A stretch of 64,000 nucleotides of DNA, taken from NCBI GenBank assembly GCA_017500935.1, contig JAFVXW010000085.1:124001-188000 (forward strand), read 5' to 3'. Both the position numbers and the translations under genes were made by a program. The stretch comes from Lachnospiraceae bacterium. GTDB taxonomy: Bacteria > Bacillota > Clostridia > Lachnospirales > Lachnospiraceae. Below, piece by piece: positions 16,540-24,555 of this stretch. How positions within the stretch are numbered: the stretch's first letter is position 1; each line of letters opens with the position of its first letter. The notes under the pieces were generated by a model that saw nothing but the letters and a program-made list of their open reading frames with translations, ran no database searches and was not told where the DNA came from.

Positions 16540-17664
16540 ATGAGACAACACATCTTTATTTTGTTTGCCGCCATATTTTTTATCCCGTTTTTATCCGGAT
16601 GCAGTGCCATTGGAAGTAAATCTTCCAGTATGTCTGTTATCTATGGATTTACCTCGATATTTTCCTTTTTGATCCTGCTTGGCTACCGGTTTTTCAACCA
16701 GAACCGGCAGCTTTGGTTTTACATTCTGTTTTCCAGTGTTTTTGTTGTAAATACCGGATATTACTTTTTGTCTGCTGCCGACACGCTGCAGGCCGCACTG
16801 TGGGCAAACCGTATCTCCTATTTAGGATCGGTATTTCTGCCGCTTTCCATGCTGATGATCCTTTTTCATGTCATCAGGATCGACTGTCCCAAATGGATCA
16901 TGTTCCTGTTGATTTCGGTGGGTATCATCGTATTTCTGATTGCGGCCAGTCCCGGTTATCTTCCCATTTACTACAAAGAAGTTTCTCTGGAAATGATAGA
17001 CGGTGTTTCCGTATTAAACAAAGTCTACGGTCCCTGGCACAAACTGTACCTGTTCTATCTGCTCGGTTATGCCGGTGTCATGACAGCCGCTGTGATATAC
17101 ATGATACGGCGCAAAAAAATGGACTCTGCAATTCATGCAGCGGTTCTTGCCGTCGCAGTATTAGGCAATTTTGGCGTGTGGCTCACAGAACAGCTGATAT
17201 CCATCGACTTTGAGATTCTTTCCATTTCCTATATCATCAGCGAATTGTTTTTGCTTGGACTGCATCTGATTCTGACCGAACAGGAAAAACTGAAAAAAAG
17301 AATGGCCGCAGAGAAGCAGGCTTCACAGGCTGCCATTGAATCCGCACAGGCCGCTGCCCAGTCTGCAAAAGAAGCCATGCATGCCGCGCTGGCAGAAATA
17401 CAAAAATCAGAACAAACCGCTTCCTATCAAAAAGAACAGACTGAACTGTTTTTCGACGGTCTTAACCGCCTGACCCAGACAGAACATATTGTGTATAATC
17501 TGTATACAGACGGCAAACGCAGCAAAGAGATCATGGAGATCTTACAGATCAAGGAAAATACACTGAAATATCATAACAAGAATATCTACAGCAAACTTGG
17601 TGTTTCTTCCAGAAAGGAACTCCTTGAACTGGCAAACACACTCAAAAAAGGATCTGCAGACTAA
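16540..17664 (+). CDS. 7TM-sensor LuxR-type transcriptional regulator (membrane-bound)
   Basis: A 374-residue one-component regulator with an unusual layout. Residues 1-21 look like a lipoprotein signal peptide ending in LSGC (Cys21). Seven hydrophobic helices follow (about 32-245) in the style of the 7TM sensor of some histidine kinases. Then comes a long Ala/Gln/Glu coiled coil (about 248-300) and a LuxR-type helix-turn-helix (about 311-365) with IKENTLKYHNKNIYSKLG. No kinase or receiver domain is present, so the sensor probably acts on DNA directly from the membrane. The HTH is nearly identical to that of the gene at 30251. Its promoter matches that of the upstream amidohydrolase-pnuC operon, which is its likely target. 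GGAG sits 11 bases before the ATG. Confidence 0.82.
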   Translation: MRQHIFILFAAIFFIPFLSGCSAIGSKSSSMSVIYGFTSIFSFLILLGYRFFNQNRQLWFYILFSSVFVVNTGYYFLSAADTLQAALWANRISYLGSVFLPLSMLMILFHVIRIDCPKWIMFLLISVGIIVFLIAASPGYLPIYYKEVSLEMIDGVSVLNKVYGPWHKLYLFYLLGYAGVMTAAVIYMIRRKKMDSAIHAAVLAVAVLGNFGVWLTEQLISIDFEILSISYIISELFLLGLHLILTEQEKLKKRMAAEKQASQAAIESAQAAAQSAKEAMHAALAEIQKSEQTASYQKEQTELFFDGLNRLTQTEHIVYNLYTDGKRSKEIMEILQIKENTLKYHNKNIYSKLGVSSRKELLELANTLKKGSAD

Positions 17665-17676
17665 GCAGATCCTTTT
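17644..17676. terminator. Bidirectional terminator overlapping the LuxR stop codon
   Basis: A 12-bp stem AAAAGGATCTGC / GCAGATCCTTTT (17646-17657 / 17665-17676). The 5' arm encodes the last codons of the LuxR-type protein and the 3' arm starts right after its TAA. It can also end the minus-strand eight-gene operon, whose last stop is at 17717. Confidence 0.85.
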
Positions 17677-17716
17677 CATATTTGCGGCAAACATTGCCAT
17701 ACAGCAGTTACACTGC

Positions 17717-19453
17717 TTATTCAATTGCCCCGATCCGGACCGGCATTCCATCCTCTCCTGCACAATACCAGCTGCATGGAATCACCAGACTTTCATTTTC
17801 AAATTCCGGTTCTCCGTCATACATAAGTATTTTCTCCGGATTCAGGTTCCTTTTTTTGTGGAATGCATACGGAATCTGTCCCACAGTCTCAATTCCCTGC
17901 TCCGTGATTCTGTAAACCTTTACTGCAAAAGATATGTCTCCGGTCGGAACTTCCAGATAGATATAATACGCTCTATCCCTGCTGATCAGACGGCATTTGG
18001 GCTGATAGCCATAAAAATTCTCCGTATAAGTATTTCCGTTTACAGATACCGTCCATTCAATGTCTTCTGCATTCTCACAAGATCTTATCCAGTTCATATG
18101 AAAACTTCCAATATTTTCAAACCGGTAGACAGCACCGTACTCCAGATCCATGATCCAGTTTCCCGATGTGTTTTGATACTCCGGCTTTATAAGATCAGGA
18201 TATTGTGCATAAGGCAGCATAATATGCAGTCCACCTCTGTAACCGGCCAGCCATCGGTTCGCTGCAAAAAAATGAATGCCTTCATGTCCCAGCGCAAAAC
18301 AGAGGCTGACTTCTTCCTCTCTGACCGCTTCTTCTATCAGTTCATTCATGTTTTCATAAAACCCGATTTCCGGATATGCTTCCTGAAAGCTTTTTGCCAA
18401 CAACTCAGGCAATCTCTCTTTACTGCTGAAAATGTCATCATAGCCCAGCATTCTTCCGGTTTTCACATCATAATTGTGTGTTTCCCAAAATTCCTGCTCT
18501 TCCAGCCACCATTCATACCAGAAAATATGCTCATAAAAAGACAGTACTTTTTCATCACTGCGGGTCACACAGGCGTTTGTATAAGAATACAGTTCCTGCA
18601 CCTTTTCTTCGTCTGCTGTAAGCTGCTTTGCAGCGCTGCGCAGTGTATTATGAAGCTTTGACTCCTGATTCATGCGCACTGTGGTGTTATAGTCATCAAG
18701 TATCCCCTGCAAGGTCTCATATTCTTCCGGCAGATTTTCACCATCATCGGGAGAGCCCAGTGAAATCTCCGGATAAGTCACTGTCAGAAAACAGCCTTCC
18801 ACATTTTCCATCAGACTTTTTTCTTCTATCGTAACATCCAGAAATTCCGGTTCCCAATCCTCCTGCAATACTTCCTCCTGCTTAACAGACTCCGTATTTT
18901 CCCATTGTTTCCGGAACAATTCTTCTATCGCTTCCATTGCTGCAAGAGAAAGAAAGCCGTCTTCATTATCATATGCAGAAATAGTTTCTCCCGATGCATA
19001 GACCACGTCCAATTCCGCTCCGTACATATCAGGCAACCCCTTTACTTCCACATAATGACCGTTATTTTCTGCCAGGCTGTATTCTTTGACAATGGTCTGT
19101 AAGTGTTGCATAAAAGCTGCATCCGCCAAAAATTCTTCCTGTATCTCATCTCCATACCGGGACAGCATTCGATATTTTCCGGTCACCTGATCTTTACTTA
19201 AAACCGCCGAAAAACGATAGGAACCACACTCCAGCCCGGTATCCGTTTCTTCAAAAGGAACCGTAGAAAAAAAGCATTCAAAAGAAACCATTTCATCAGA
19301 AGTAATTGTTTTAGAAGCTTCATAATCGGTATTATCCCTGCGGTAACCATCTTCTTCTGCATCTTCTGTCTTTGGTGTACTGTGTTGTGTACATCCTGCC
19401 AATACCGCCATTATCAACAGCAGTAAGATACTGACCCAAACCATCTTTTTCAT
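17717..19453 (-). CDS. Lipoprotein with RsiV/DUF3298-like C-terminal region
   Basis: A 578-residue exported lipoprotein (VLAGC lipobox, Cys21) and last gene of the eight-gene operon. After an acidic linker and a 100-residue first domain comes a segment (about 290-420) with NYDVKTGRMLGYDDIF, LPELLAKSFQEAYP and EGIHFFAANRWLAGYRGG. The same pattern appears twice in the 895-residue lipoprotein of this operon, and it resembles the DUF3298 domain of the anti-sigma factor RsiV, whose extracellular part binds lysozyme. A beta-rich tail closes it. No transmembrane anti-sigma part is present, so it is not RsiV itself. A role in sensing or blocking an envelope-active ligand is inferred; nothing is known directly. 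Confidence 0.75.
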   Translation of the reverse strand: MKKMVWVSILLLLIMAVLAGCTQHSTPKTEDAEEDGYRRDNTDYEASKTITSDEMVSFECFFSTVPFEETDTGLECGSYRFSAVLSKDQVTGKYRMLSRYGDEIQEEFLADAAFMQHLQTIVKEYSLAENNGHYVEVKGLPDMYGAELDVVYASGETISAYDNEDGFLSLAAMEAIEELFRKQWENTESVKQEEVLQEDWEPEFLDVTIEEKSLMENVEGCFLTVTYPEISLGSPDDGENLPEEYETLQGILDDYNTTVRMNQESKLHNTLRSAAKQLTADEEKVQELYSYTNACVTRSDEKVLSFYEHIFWYEWWLEEQEFWETHNYDVKTGRMLGYDDIFSSKERLPELLAKSFQEAYPEIGFYENMNELIEEAVREEEVSLCFALGHEGIHFFAANRWLAGYRGGLHIMLPYAQYPDLIKPEYQNTSGNWIMDLEYGAVYRFENIGSFHMNWIRSCENAEDIEWTVSVNGNTYTENFYGYQPKCRLISRDRAYYIYLEVPTGDISFAVKVYRITEQGIETVGQIPYAFHKKRNLNPEKILMYDGEPEFENESLVIPCSWYCAGEDGMPVRIGAIE

Positions 19454-19490
19454 CCGGCCTTTCCCTTCTCCGATCTTTTACTTTTTTCCC

Positions 19491-20057
19491 CTACGCCCAA
19501 GGATCCGCAGCCTTGGGCACACGGATATCAACCAGCAAAAACTGGTCCCAGAGAAACCACTTGCCGTCGCCTCTTCGGCGAAGCACAATCTCGCGGGCAT
19601 TATCGGCACCGCCGCTGTTTACAAAAAGCTTTTTGTAACCTTCATTGGCATCGGAATAAGGCCCTGTGTAAAAGGTGACCGTAAAAGGCTCCTCCGGAGT
19701 ATAGTTATTATCAGGTACTGCCCCCTTAAAATAAGAGAACGGCACATAGGTCTTGTTATCCCTGAAACGGTCATTTAAAAAGGATATCTCATGATTGCTG
19801 AGCGGTCTGGGACCTCTCAGCCAGTTTAACATCTCTGTGCCGATCTGCTTGTCTGCTGCATAGGCACACAGCGCACACAATGCCAGTGCTGCTGTCTGGA
19901 AAGGAGTCTCCAGTGCAGCCTCCGGAAGTGCCTGCATCTGTGCAAGACTTTCAGGAAGAGCCTGAAAGGTAAAAGTTTCCCGCTGGCTGCCCAATGACTG
20001 CACCGCTTTGCCTGCTGCAGAAACTGCATTTTTCTTTAACTTATCAAAAATACTCAT
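19491..20057 (-). CDS. Uncharacterised cytoplasmic protein sharing a domain with the TPM lipoprotein
   Basis: A 188-residue protein without signal peptide. Residues 35-188 align closely with the last 170 residues of the lipoprotein at 24556: paired features are WLRGPRPLSNHE against VLRGPQPMSDTE, YVPFSYFKGAVPDNNY against YLPRAYFEGAEPENEY, GGADNAREIVLRRRGDG against KGADNPRRIVMRKKGDN, and the identical end AxDPW. The domain may be one of the Pfam DUFs of clostridia, but I do not assign a number. The second ATG (20057) is chosen: GGAGG is 7 bases upstream of it and only 1 base from the first. One cytoplasmic and one exported copy in the same operon is unusual. Confidence 0.75.
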   Translation of the reverse strand: MSIFDKLKKNAVSAAGKAVQSLGSQRETFTFQALPESLAQMQALPEAALETPFQTAALALCALCAYAADKQIGTEMLNWLRGPRPLSNHEISFLNDRFRDNKTYVPFSYFKGAVPDNNYTPEEPFTVTFYTGPYSDANEGYKKLFVNSGGADNAREIVLRRRGDGKWFLWDQFLLVDIRVPKAADPWA

Positions 20058-20072
20058 GTTCATTCCTCCAAC

Positions 20073-21698
20073 TCACTCAATTCCCTGCCACTGGGTAATA
20101 TTCCATGTTTCAGATCCGTCTTCATGAATATTAAAACTGATCTGAATATAATTGTCATCATCAGCAAGCCATTTGTAAATTGCGATATTTTCAAAAAGAC
20201 TATCTACGGCAAGACCATGTACTCCAAATCTGGCAGCAATCTCATCATAGGTTGTATCATAGGAAGTCTCTTTTTTGCACCAGGGCAGACACTCTTTTAA
20301 AACTGCCATAGGTACTTTACCGTCCGCACCTTCCTTATCCGCAGGATTCAGTGCTGCTGCGGTATTTCCACCGGCACCGGCATTGGCATTGGCGATGGCA
20401 TCTTCGATCACCTGTATCCCTTCTGTAAAGGAAGACAGCGGATGTTCATAACCAAGGTTCAGCAAAGAAAGGTAATAATTATCATAATAGAGAGGCATCA
20501 TATCTTTATACAGACATCCTGATGTATCTCCGTTTTTCACATCGTCCCACAACATCCCCCACGGGCGCAGATAAACATAATAGTCAAAGCTGTCATCCGG
20601 ATTTTCAGGTGATACATAATGGCCTGTAAATTCAAGCATATCCTCAAAATGGCTGACAGTAGAATCCGCCGGATCTATCACCCAGCCATCCTCACGTTCT
20701 TCCATCGTGTCGGCAGCCATTCCGTTATTCCATTTGCCTTCCGGGAAAAATACCACTCTGTCGCTGGCAAGACATCCTTTTTCTGACCATCCGGGTTCAT
20801 AGACAACTTCATAACCAATGATCAAAGGCGCATCTTTTGTGGTGCCGGTATCCCAAATTGTTACATGCCCTGTGTTGTCATTATAGACATCAATTTCTGC
20901 AAAAGTATCCCATACCAGATTCAGGTCACTGGGTTCCTTGTAGATACCAGTGCCGTTTTTGATAGCCCACCAGCCGTACCATTCCTTTTCCCACCAGTCA
21001 TAGGAGGCATCAGCCTCATCGGAATCTTCAAAAACAAATCCGCCTTCTCTTTCTTCCGGCGCAGGACGCGCTTCTCCCTGAGGCGTATAAATAACGGAAT
21101 TCAGGATTTCCTGTACTTCCTCCAGCTGATACAGCTCATATACATCGCGCCTGTTATCCCAATCCACATCCATGTGATTGCAGATACTTGCATAAACATA
21201 GACATCTTCGTATTCCAGATAATCCAGATAGATGCTGACATCAAAGCTGCTTTCAAAAAGTTGGGCTGCATAGCCTTCAAACCCGCCAAACTGCCGTTGT
21301 TCATAATGGGCTTCCTGCTTTGCATATTCCTGATTATCATCATATGTAGTGGAATCATAGGTCAGATAAATGGATATTTCATAGCCATCCTCTTTGTCTG
21401 CCAGCACACGGTAAGAATCACTGGATTCGTCCTCCACAGTGATGCCAGCCTTCTTCGGATATCCCATAGTTGCCTCCAGCATGATCCCTGCATCTTCCAT
21501 TTCAGTCTTAAGTGTGAAGGTTTCCATGCCTTTTGCAGGCTTTTGCGCCTTTTCTTCCTTGTCCGCTTTTTTTGTCTCTGTTTTTACTGTCTTTGCATCG
21601 GATGAACTGCCGCCGGGAGCCTGCGCCTCTTCCTTACCGCAGGCTGTCAAGGACAGAAGCATCACGCATACCAATATCCATGCCATTACTTTCTTCAT
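20073..21698 (-). CDS. Uncharacterised exported lipoprotein (541 aa)
   Basis: Signal peptide ending LTACG (lipobox, cysteine near residue 20), then a charged Lys/Glu/Ala linker (to about residue 58), then two globular parts. The first (about 60-210) is rich in acidic and tyrosine residues (YDSTTYDDNQEY; YLDYLEYEDVYVY). The second (about 225-450) contains WWEKEWYGWWAIKNGTG and beta-strand-rich sequence ending in YYDNYYLSLL. The last 75 residues form a small separate domain. No catalytic motif is recognised. The start is placed at the second ATG because GGAG lies 8 bases before it. It sits 47 bases downstream of the DUF4428 gene in the eight-gene operon. Confidence 0.7.
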   Translation of the reverse strand: MKKVMAWILVCVMLLSLTACGKEEAQAPGGSSSDAKTVKTETKKADKEEKAQKPAKGMETFTLKTEMEDAGIMLEATMGYPKKAGITVEDESSDSYRVLADKEDGYEISIYLTYDSTTYDDNQEYAKQEAHYEQRQFGGFEGYAAQLFESSFDVSIYLDYLEYEDVYVYASICNHMDVDWDNRRDVYELYQLEEVQEILNSVIYTPQGEARPAPEEREGGFVFEDSDEADASYDWWEKEWYGWWAIKNGTGIYKEPSDLNLVWDTFAEIDVYNDNTGHVTIWDTGTTKDAPLIIGYEVVYEPGWSEKGCLASDRVVFFPEGKWNNGMAADTMEEREDGWVIDPADSTVSHFEDMLEFTGHYVSPENPDDSFDYYVYLRPWGMLWDDVKNGDTSGCLYKDMMPLYYDNYYLSLLNLGYEHPLSSFTEGIQVIEDAIANANAGAGGNTAAALNPADKEGADGKVPMAVLKECLPWCKKETSYDTTYDEIAARFGVHGLAVDSLFENIAIYKWLADDDNYIQISFNIHEDGSETWNITQWQGIE

Positions 21699-21745
21699 GC
21701 CCATCTCTCCATTTCTGTTTCTGGATTTTGATCTCCGAACTGATA

Positions 21746-22609
21746 TTACTGAATTTTAGCCTCCGCTTCGTTGGCACGTCTTGTGTAAACAGCCAGACCG
21801 TTAGTCTGTGCATCATCTATCTTGTTCATGCCTTCTTTTAACTGGGCAATTTTTTCTTCTGTCAGGGATTCTTCCCCATTCTTTGCGGTCTTGACTGCTG
21901 TCACAAGCATACTTCCCATTGCTTTATAAGCCTCCCCCTGGCGTTTCTGCGCAGTGGTAGGTCCAAAGGAAAGCAGTCCCTTTTTATTATCATTTACACC
22001 GAAAATATGATCAAAATGGAACACAATATTATCCGCGTAATCAGGCTTATCTGTCTTTTTGCTCAGGCAGATCTTCATTTCATCCACAATATACGGATGC
22101 GGCATAGTGCCGGGCTTTAACTCGCTGGTTGTATCCATTTTACTGAGCATTTTGATCTTCACGCCGTATTCCTTAAATTCCTTGGGTTTTCCGGCTTCTG
22201 CAGGCTGCGTTTCTTCCAGATATTTTTCCCAGGATGCCACCTGGTCATAGCGGAACAGTTCCACCAGCTGATCCTTGTTTTCATGTCTGTCAAAGATCCG
22301 GAACATACCGCACTCATCATAAAATGCAATTGCCTGCTGATCAAACGCAGACGGAACGGTGTATACTTTGGTTTCGCTCACCACCTCTTTATACAGTCTG
22401 TCCTGACGTTTCATGTATTCAATATGCCCGGCCAGTTCTTCTTTGGTAAATCTGCTGACACGGATATATTTGGAGCAATTATACTTACATTTGTTGCAGA
22501 TAAATGCATCGTTTTTAATCTTATTGCGGCTCATCATGCCTACCTGCTCTCCGCAGAAATCACAGTTTTTCTTTCCAAAAATGTTCTTAAAAAAATCTCC
22601 CAGTCCCAT
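21746..22609 (-). CDS. DUF4428-type zinc-binding cytoplasmic protein
   Basis: A 287-residue protein. The N-terminus (NCDFCGEQVG..., then ICNKCKYNCSKY) is a four-cysteine zinc-binding module as in DUF4428 proteins. The middle (about 75-215) is a beta-rich domain with YDECGMFRIFDRHENKDQLVELFRY, and the C-terminus (about 215-287) is helical and charged. No signal peptide is present. AAGGAG lies 7 bases before the ATG. It lies in the middle of the envelope operon, with zinc-ribbon and TPM-domain genes just upstream. DUF4428 proteins have no established role; regulation or assembly of the exported partners is a guess. Confidence 0.75.
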   Translation of the reverse strand: MGLGDFFKNIFGKKNCDFCGEQVGMMSRNKIKNDAFICNKCKYNCSKYIRVSRFTKEELAGHIEYMKRQDRLYKEVVSETKVYTVPSAFDQQAIAFYDECGMFRIFDRHENKDQLVELFRYDQVASWEKYLEETQPAEAGKPKEFKEYGVKIKMLSKMDTTSELKPGTMPHPYIVDEMKICLSKKTDKPDYADNIVFHFDHIFGVNDNKKGLLSFGPTTAQKRQGEAYKAMGSMLVTAVKTAKNGEESLTEEKIAQLKEGMNKIDDAQTNGLAVYTRRANEAEAKIQ

Positions 22610-22666
22610 ACTTTTTCTCCTTTTGTGTTATTTTTTATATGTATTCCTTTTGAGATTCCTATCGGC

Positions 22667-23449
22667 TTAAAAACTGCCGCCCCTGCCTCCGTGTGTTCTT
22701 CCGGAAGAAGATGTATGTGTATCGGAATCTGACTTTGCCTTTTGTGTTTTTGTTACGGAACTATATAAAAAGACATCCCTGGATTGTCTGATATCCAGAC
22801 TTCCTTCTTTCACATAATCAGCAGCATATTCCTGCTTCACGGCAGTTTTCATTTTACTGAGTTTTTTCTTTGTCATACCGGCAGCTATGGTACACGGTGC
22901 AAATACAACTGCAGAAAGTATGATCACAATCATTGGTTTTGACCGCTGTTTTTCGTTGTAAGGATTACCGTTCTGCGCCATTTCAAGCAGCTCTTCTGCC
23001 CGCTGGGCATATGTCAGAAATGCATTGTAATAATCATCCTCTTCCAGATACGGCAGAATTTCCTTTTCCAGATAAGCAAGACCATTACTGTTGAAAGCCG
23101 TCAGACCATATCCGTGAGTGGTAAAATGATATTCTCTGGTATCTTCACAGATATACAAAAGCAGACCGTCCGCATTGGCTGTATTTCCGTATCCGCCATA
23201 GTCAAAAATATCATCCGCGGTACTTTGCGCATCATATCCCGACATTTCTTCTTCAGTGTAAATTGCCACGTCAAAATCATAGGTTTTTCTGATTTTTTCC
23301 AGTTTCTCCGCAATAACGTCTGATTCCTGAACCGTCAGATATCCCACACCGTCTGCTACCGATGTGTTTTTAAAAGCTGCACTGACAGGGAGAACTGTTG
23401 TAATACACAACAGACAGATTACCAAAAATGAGATTATCTTCTTCATCAT
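22667..23449 (-). CDS. TPM-domain (YgcG-like) exported membrane protein
   Basis: Signal peptide (1-26, ending VSAA), then a TPM domain (about 30-160; VAIYTEEEMSG, ADGLLLYICEDTREYHFTTHGYG), one membrane helix (about 172-195, IVIILSAVVFAPCTIAAG) and a cytoplasmic tail ending GGRGGSF. The low-complexity Gly/Ser end is typical of YgcG/TPM proteins, which occur in photosystem assembly factors and bacterial envelope proteins of unknown function. AGGAGG precedes two consecutive ATGs (23449 and 23446) and either could start. It overlaps neither neighbour (9-base gap to the zinc-ribbon gene) and is part of the eight-gene operon. Confidence 0.8.
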   Translation of the reverse strand: MMKKIISFLVICLLCITTVLPVSAAFKNTSVADGVGYLTVQESDVIAEKLEKIRKTYDFDVAIYTEEEMSGYDAQSTADDIFDYGGYGNTANADGLLLYICEDTREYHFTTHGYGLTAFNSNGLAYLEKEILPYLEEDDYYNAFLTYAQRAEELLEMAQNGNPYNEKQRSKPMIVIILSAVVFAPCTIAAGMTKKKLSKMKTAVKQEYAADYVKEGSLDIRQSRDVFLYSSVTKTQKAKSDSDTHTSSSGRTHGGRGGSF

Positions 23450-23458
23450 CCCCACCTC

Positions 23459-24544
23459 CTAAAAAAGCAGCAAATAAGCGATCAATGCCGCTATTGCATA
23501 ACCGATCGCAGCTGTTTTCATAAAATATTTACGTTGTTTTTGTTTATCAACCGGATATTCACCCACCACTTTACCGGTCTGGCCGTTAATGGCAAAATGA
23601 TAATTCTGATCCATATAACGGATATTTAACATCCACACCGGCAGCAGTGCATAACGGATCTTACCGTTGGAAAAACGGATGCTGGTATGATCCGGCATCA
23701 CACTGGCATAACCGCCTGTAGTGTCCGAAAACACCTGTATCGCCGATTTTTTTACGCGTTCATTAGCTCTCTCTATACTTTCTTCTGCCTTCACATCATA
23801 TTTGTCTGCCAGATATCCCGATAAATAAACGCCTGAAAATGTGACTGCATCTTCATATTGATACGGCTCCAATGCTTCCATGTAAGCATCATCTGCTTTT
23901 TTCGAGCCATCCACCGGAATATTGCCAAATCCCACCTTGCCGCTTCTAAACAGCTTATAATGATCGATTTTGGTATAATCATAATTGGCATCACTCCAGG
24001 ACGTGGATTTCTGCGCATCATATGTTATGGAAGCATCACAGTCACAGTCAAACATCCAGAACGGAACATAGATACCTGCCATCTCCTCGATCTTCTTTTT
24101 TTCCTGAAAAGCATCCGGCAAAAACGGTGCATTCTTCGCAGCATTCTCAAATGCTTCCATCGCAGCCTTTTTGTCAATCTTAAACGGTATGATGTAATCG
24201 GGTTTCAGACTTCCTTCAAACTGCTCCTTGACAATAGCTGCATTGCCGCAATAAGGACATACCGTAGATCCCAGTGTGTCATCTCCTGTAATTTCTGCGC
24301 CGCAGGAAGGACAGGTATAATCTGCCAGCTCCACTTCACCGGTATCCTCATAACTGCGCGGTTCATAACTGTCCCAGTCATATTTGGATATCTGTCCGGA
24401 CTGCGACTGCATATCTCCCATTTCCTCCATCGTTGACAACGGAATCGTTGTCCCGCAGGACTCACAGGCAAGCTCCTGACTTTCCGGGTCAAATATCAGC
24501 GGCGCACCGCAGCATAAACATTTATAATCCTGAATATTCTCCAT
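23459..24544 (-). CDS. Double zinc-ribbon membrane-anchored protein
   Basis: A 361-residue protein with two four-cysteine ribbons: CLCCGAPL...CESCG (residues 9-30) and CPSCGAE...CPYCG (about 78-100). A central 200-residue domain includes PFWMFDCDCDASITYDAQKS and a repeat-like beta region, and one C-terminal helix (KTAAIGYAIAALIAYLLLF) anchors it. Databases often mislabel such proteins as PriA or TFIIB-like on the ribbons alone; the tail anchor argues for a membrane role with ribbons in the cytoplasm. AAGGAG is 7 bases before the ATG and overlaps the upstream gene's end. Zinc-ribbon plus TPM gene pairs recur in Firmicutes; the function is not established. Confidence 0.78.
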   Translation of the reverse strand: MENIQDYKCLCCGAPLIFDPESQELACESCGTTIPLSTMEEMGDMQSQSGQISKYDWDSYEPRSYEDTGEVELADYTCPSCGAEITGDDTLGSTVCPYCGNAAIVKEQFEGSLKPDYIIPFKIDKKAAMEAFENAAKNAPFLPDAFQEKKKIEEMAGIYVPFWMFDCDCDASITYDAQKSTSWSDANYDYTKIDHYKLFRSGKVGFGNIPVDGSKKADDAYMEALEPYQYEDAVTFSGVYLSGYLADKYDVKAEESIERANERVKKSAIQVFSDTTGGYASVMPDHTSIRFSNGKIRYALLPVWMLNIRYMDQNYHFAINGQTGKVVGEYPVDKQKQRKYFMKTAAIGYAIAALIAYLLLF

Positions 24545-24555
24545 AAATTTACTCC

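Noticed and set aside
23459-24544. Annotation of the zinc-ribbon protein as PriA helicase or transcription factor TFIIB
   Set aside because: Only the cysteine knuckles match; there are no helicase motifs, and a C-terminal membrane anchor is present.
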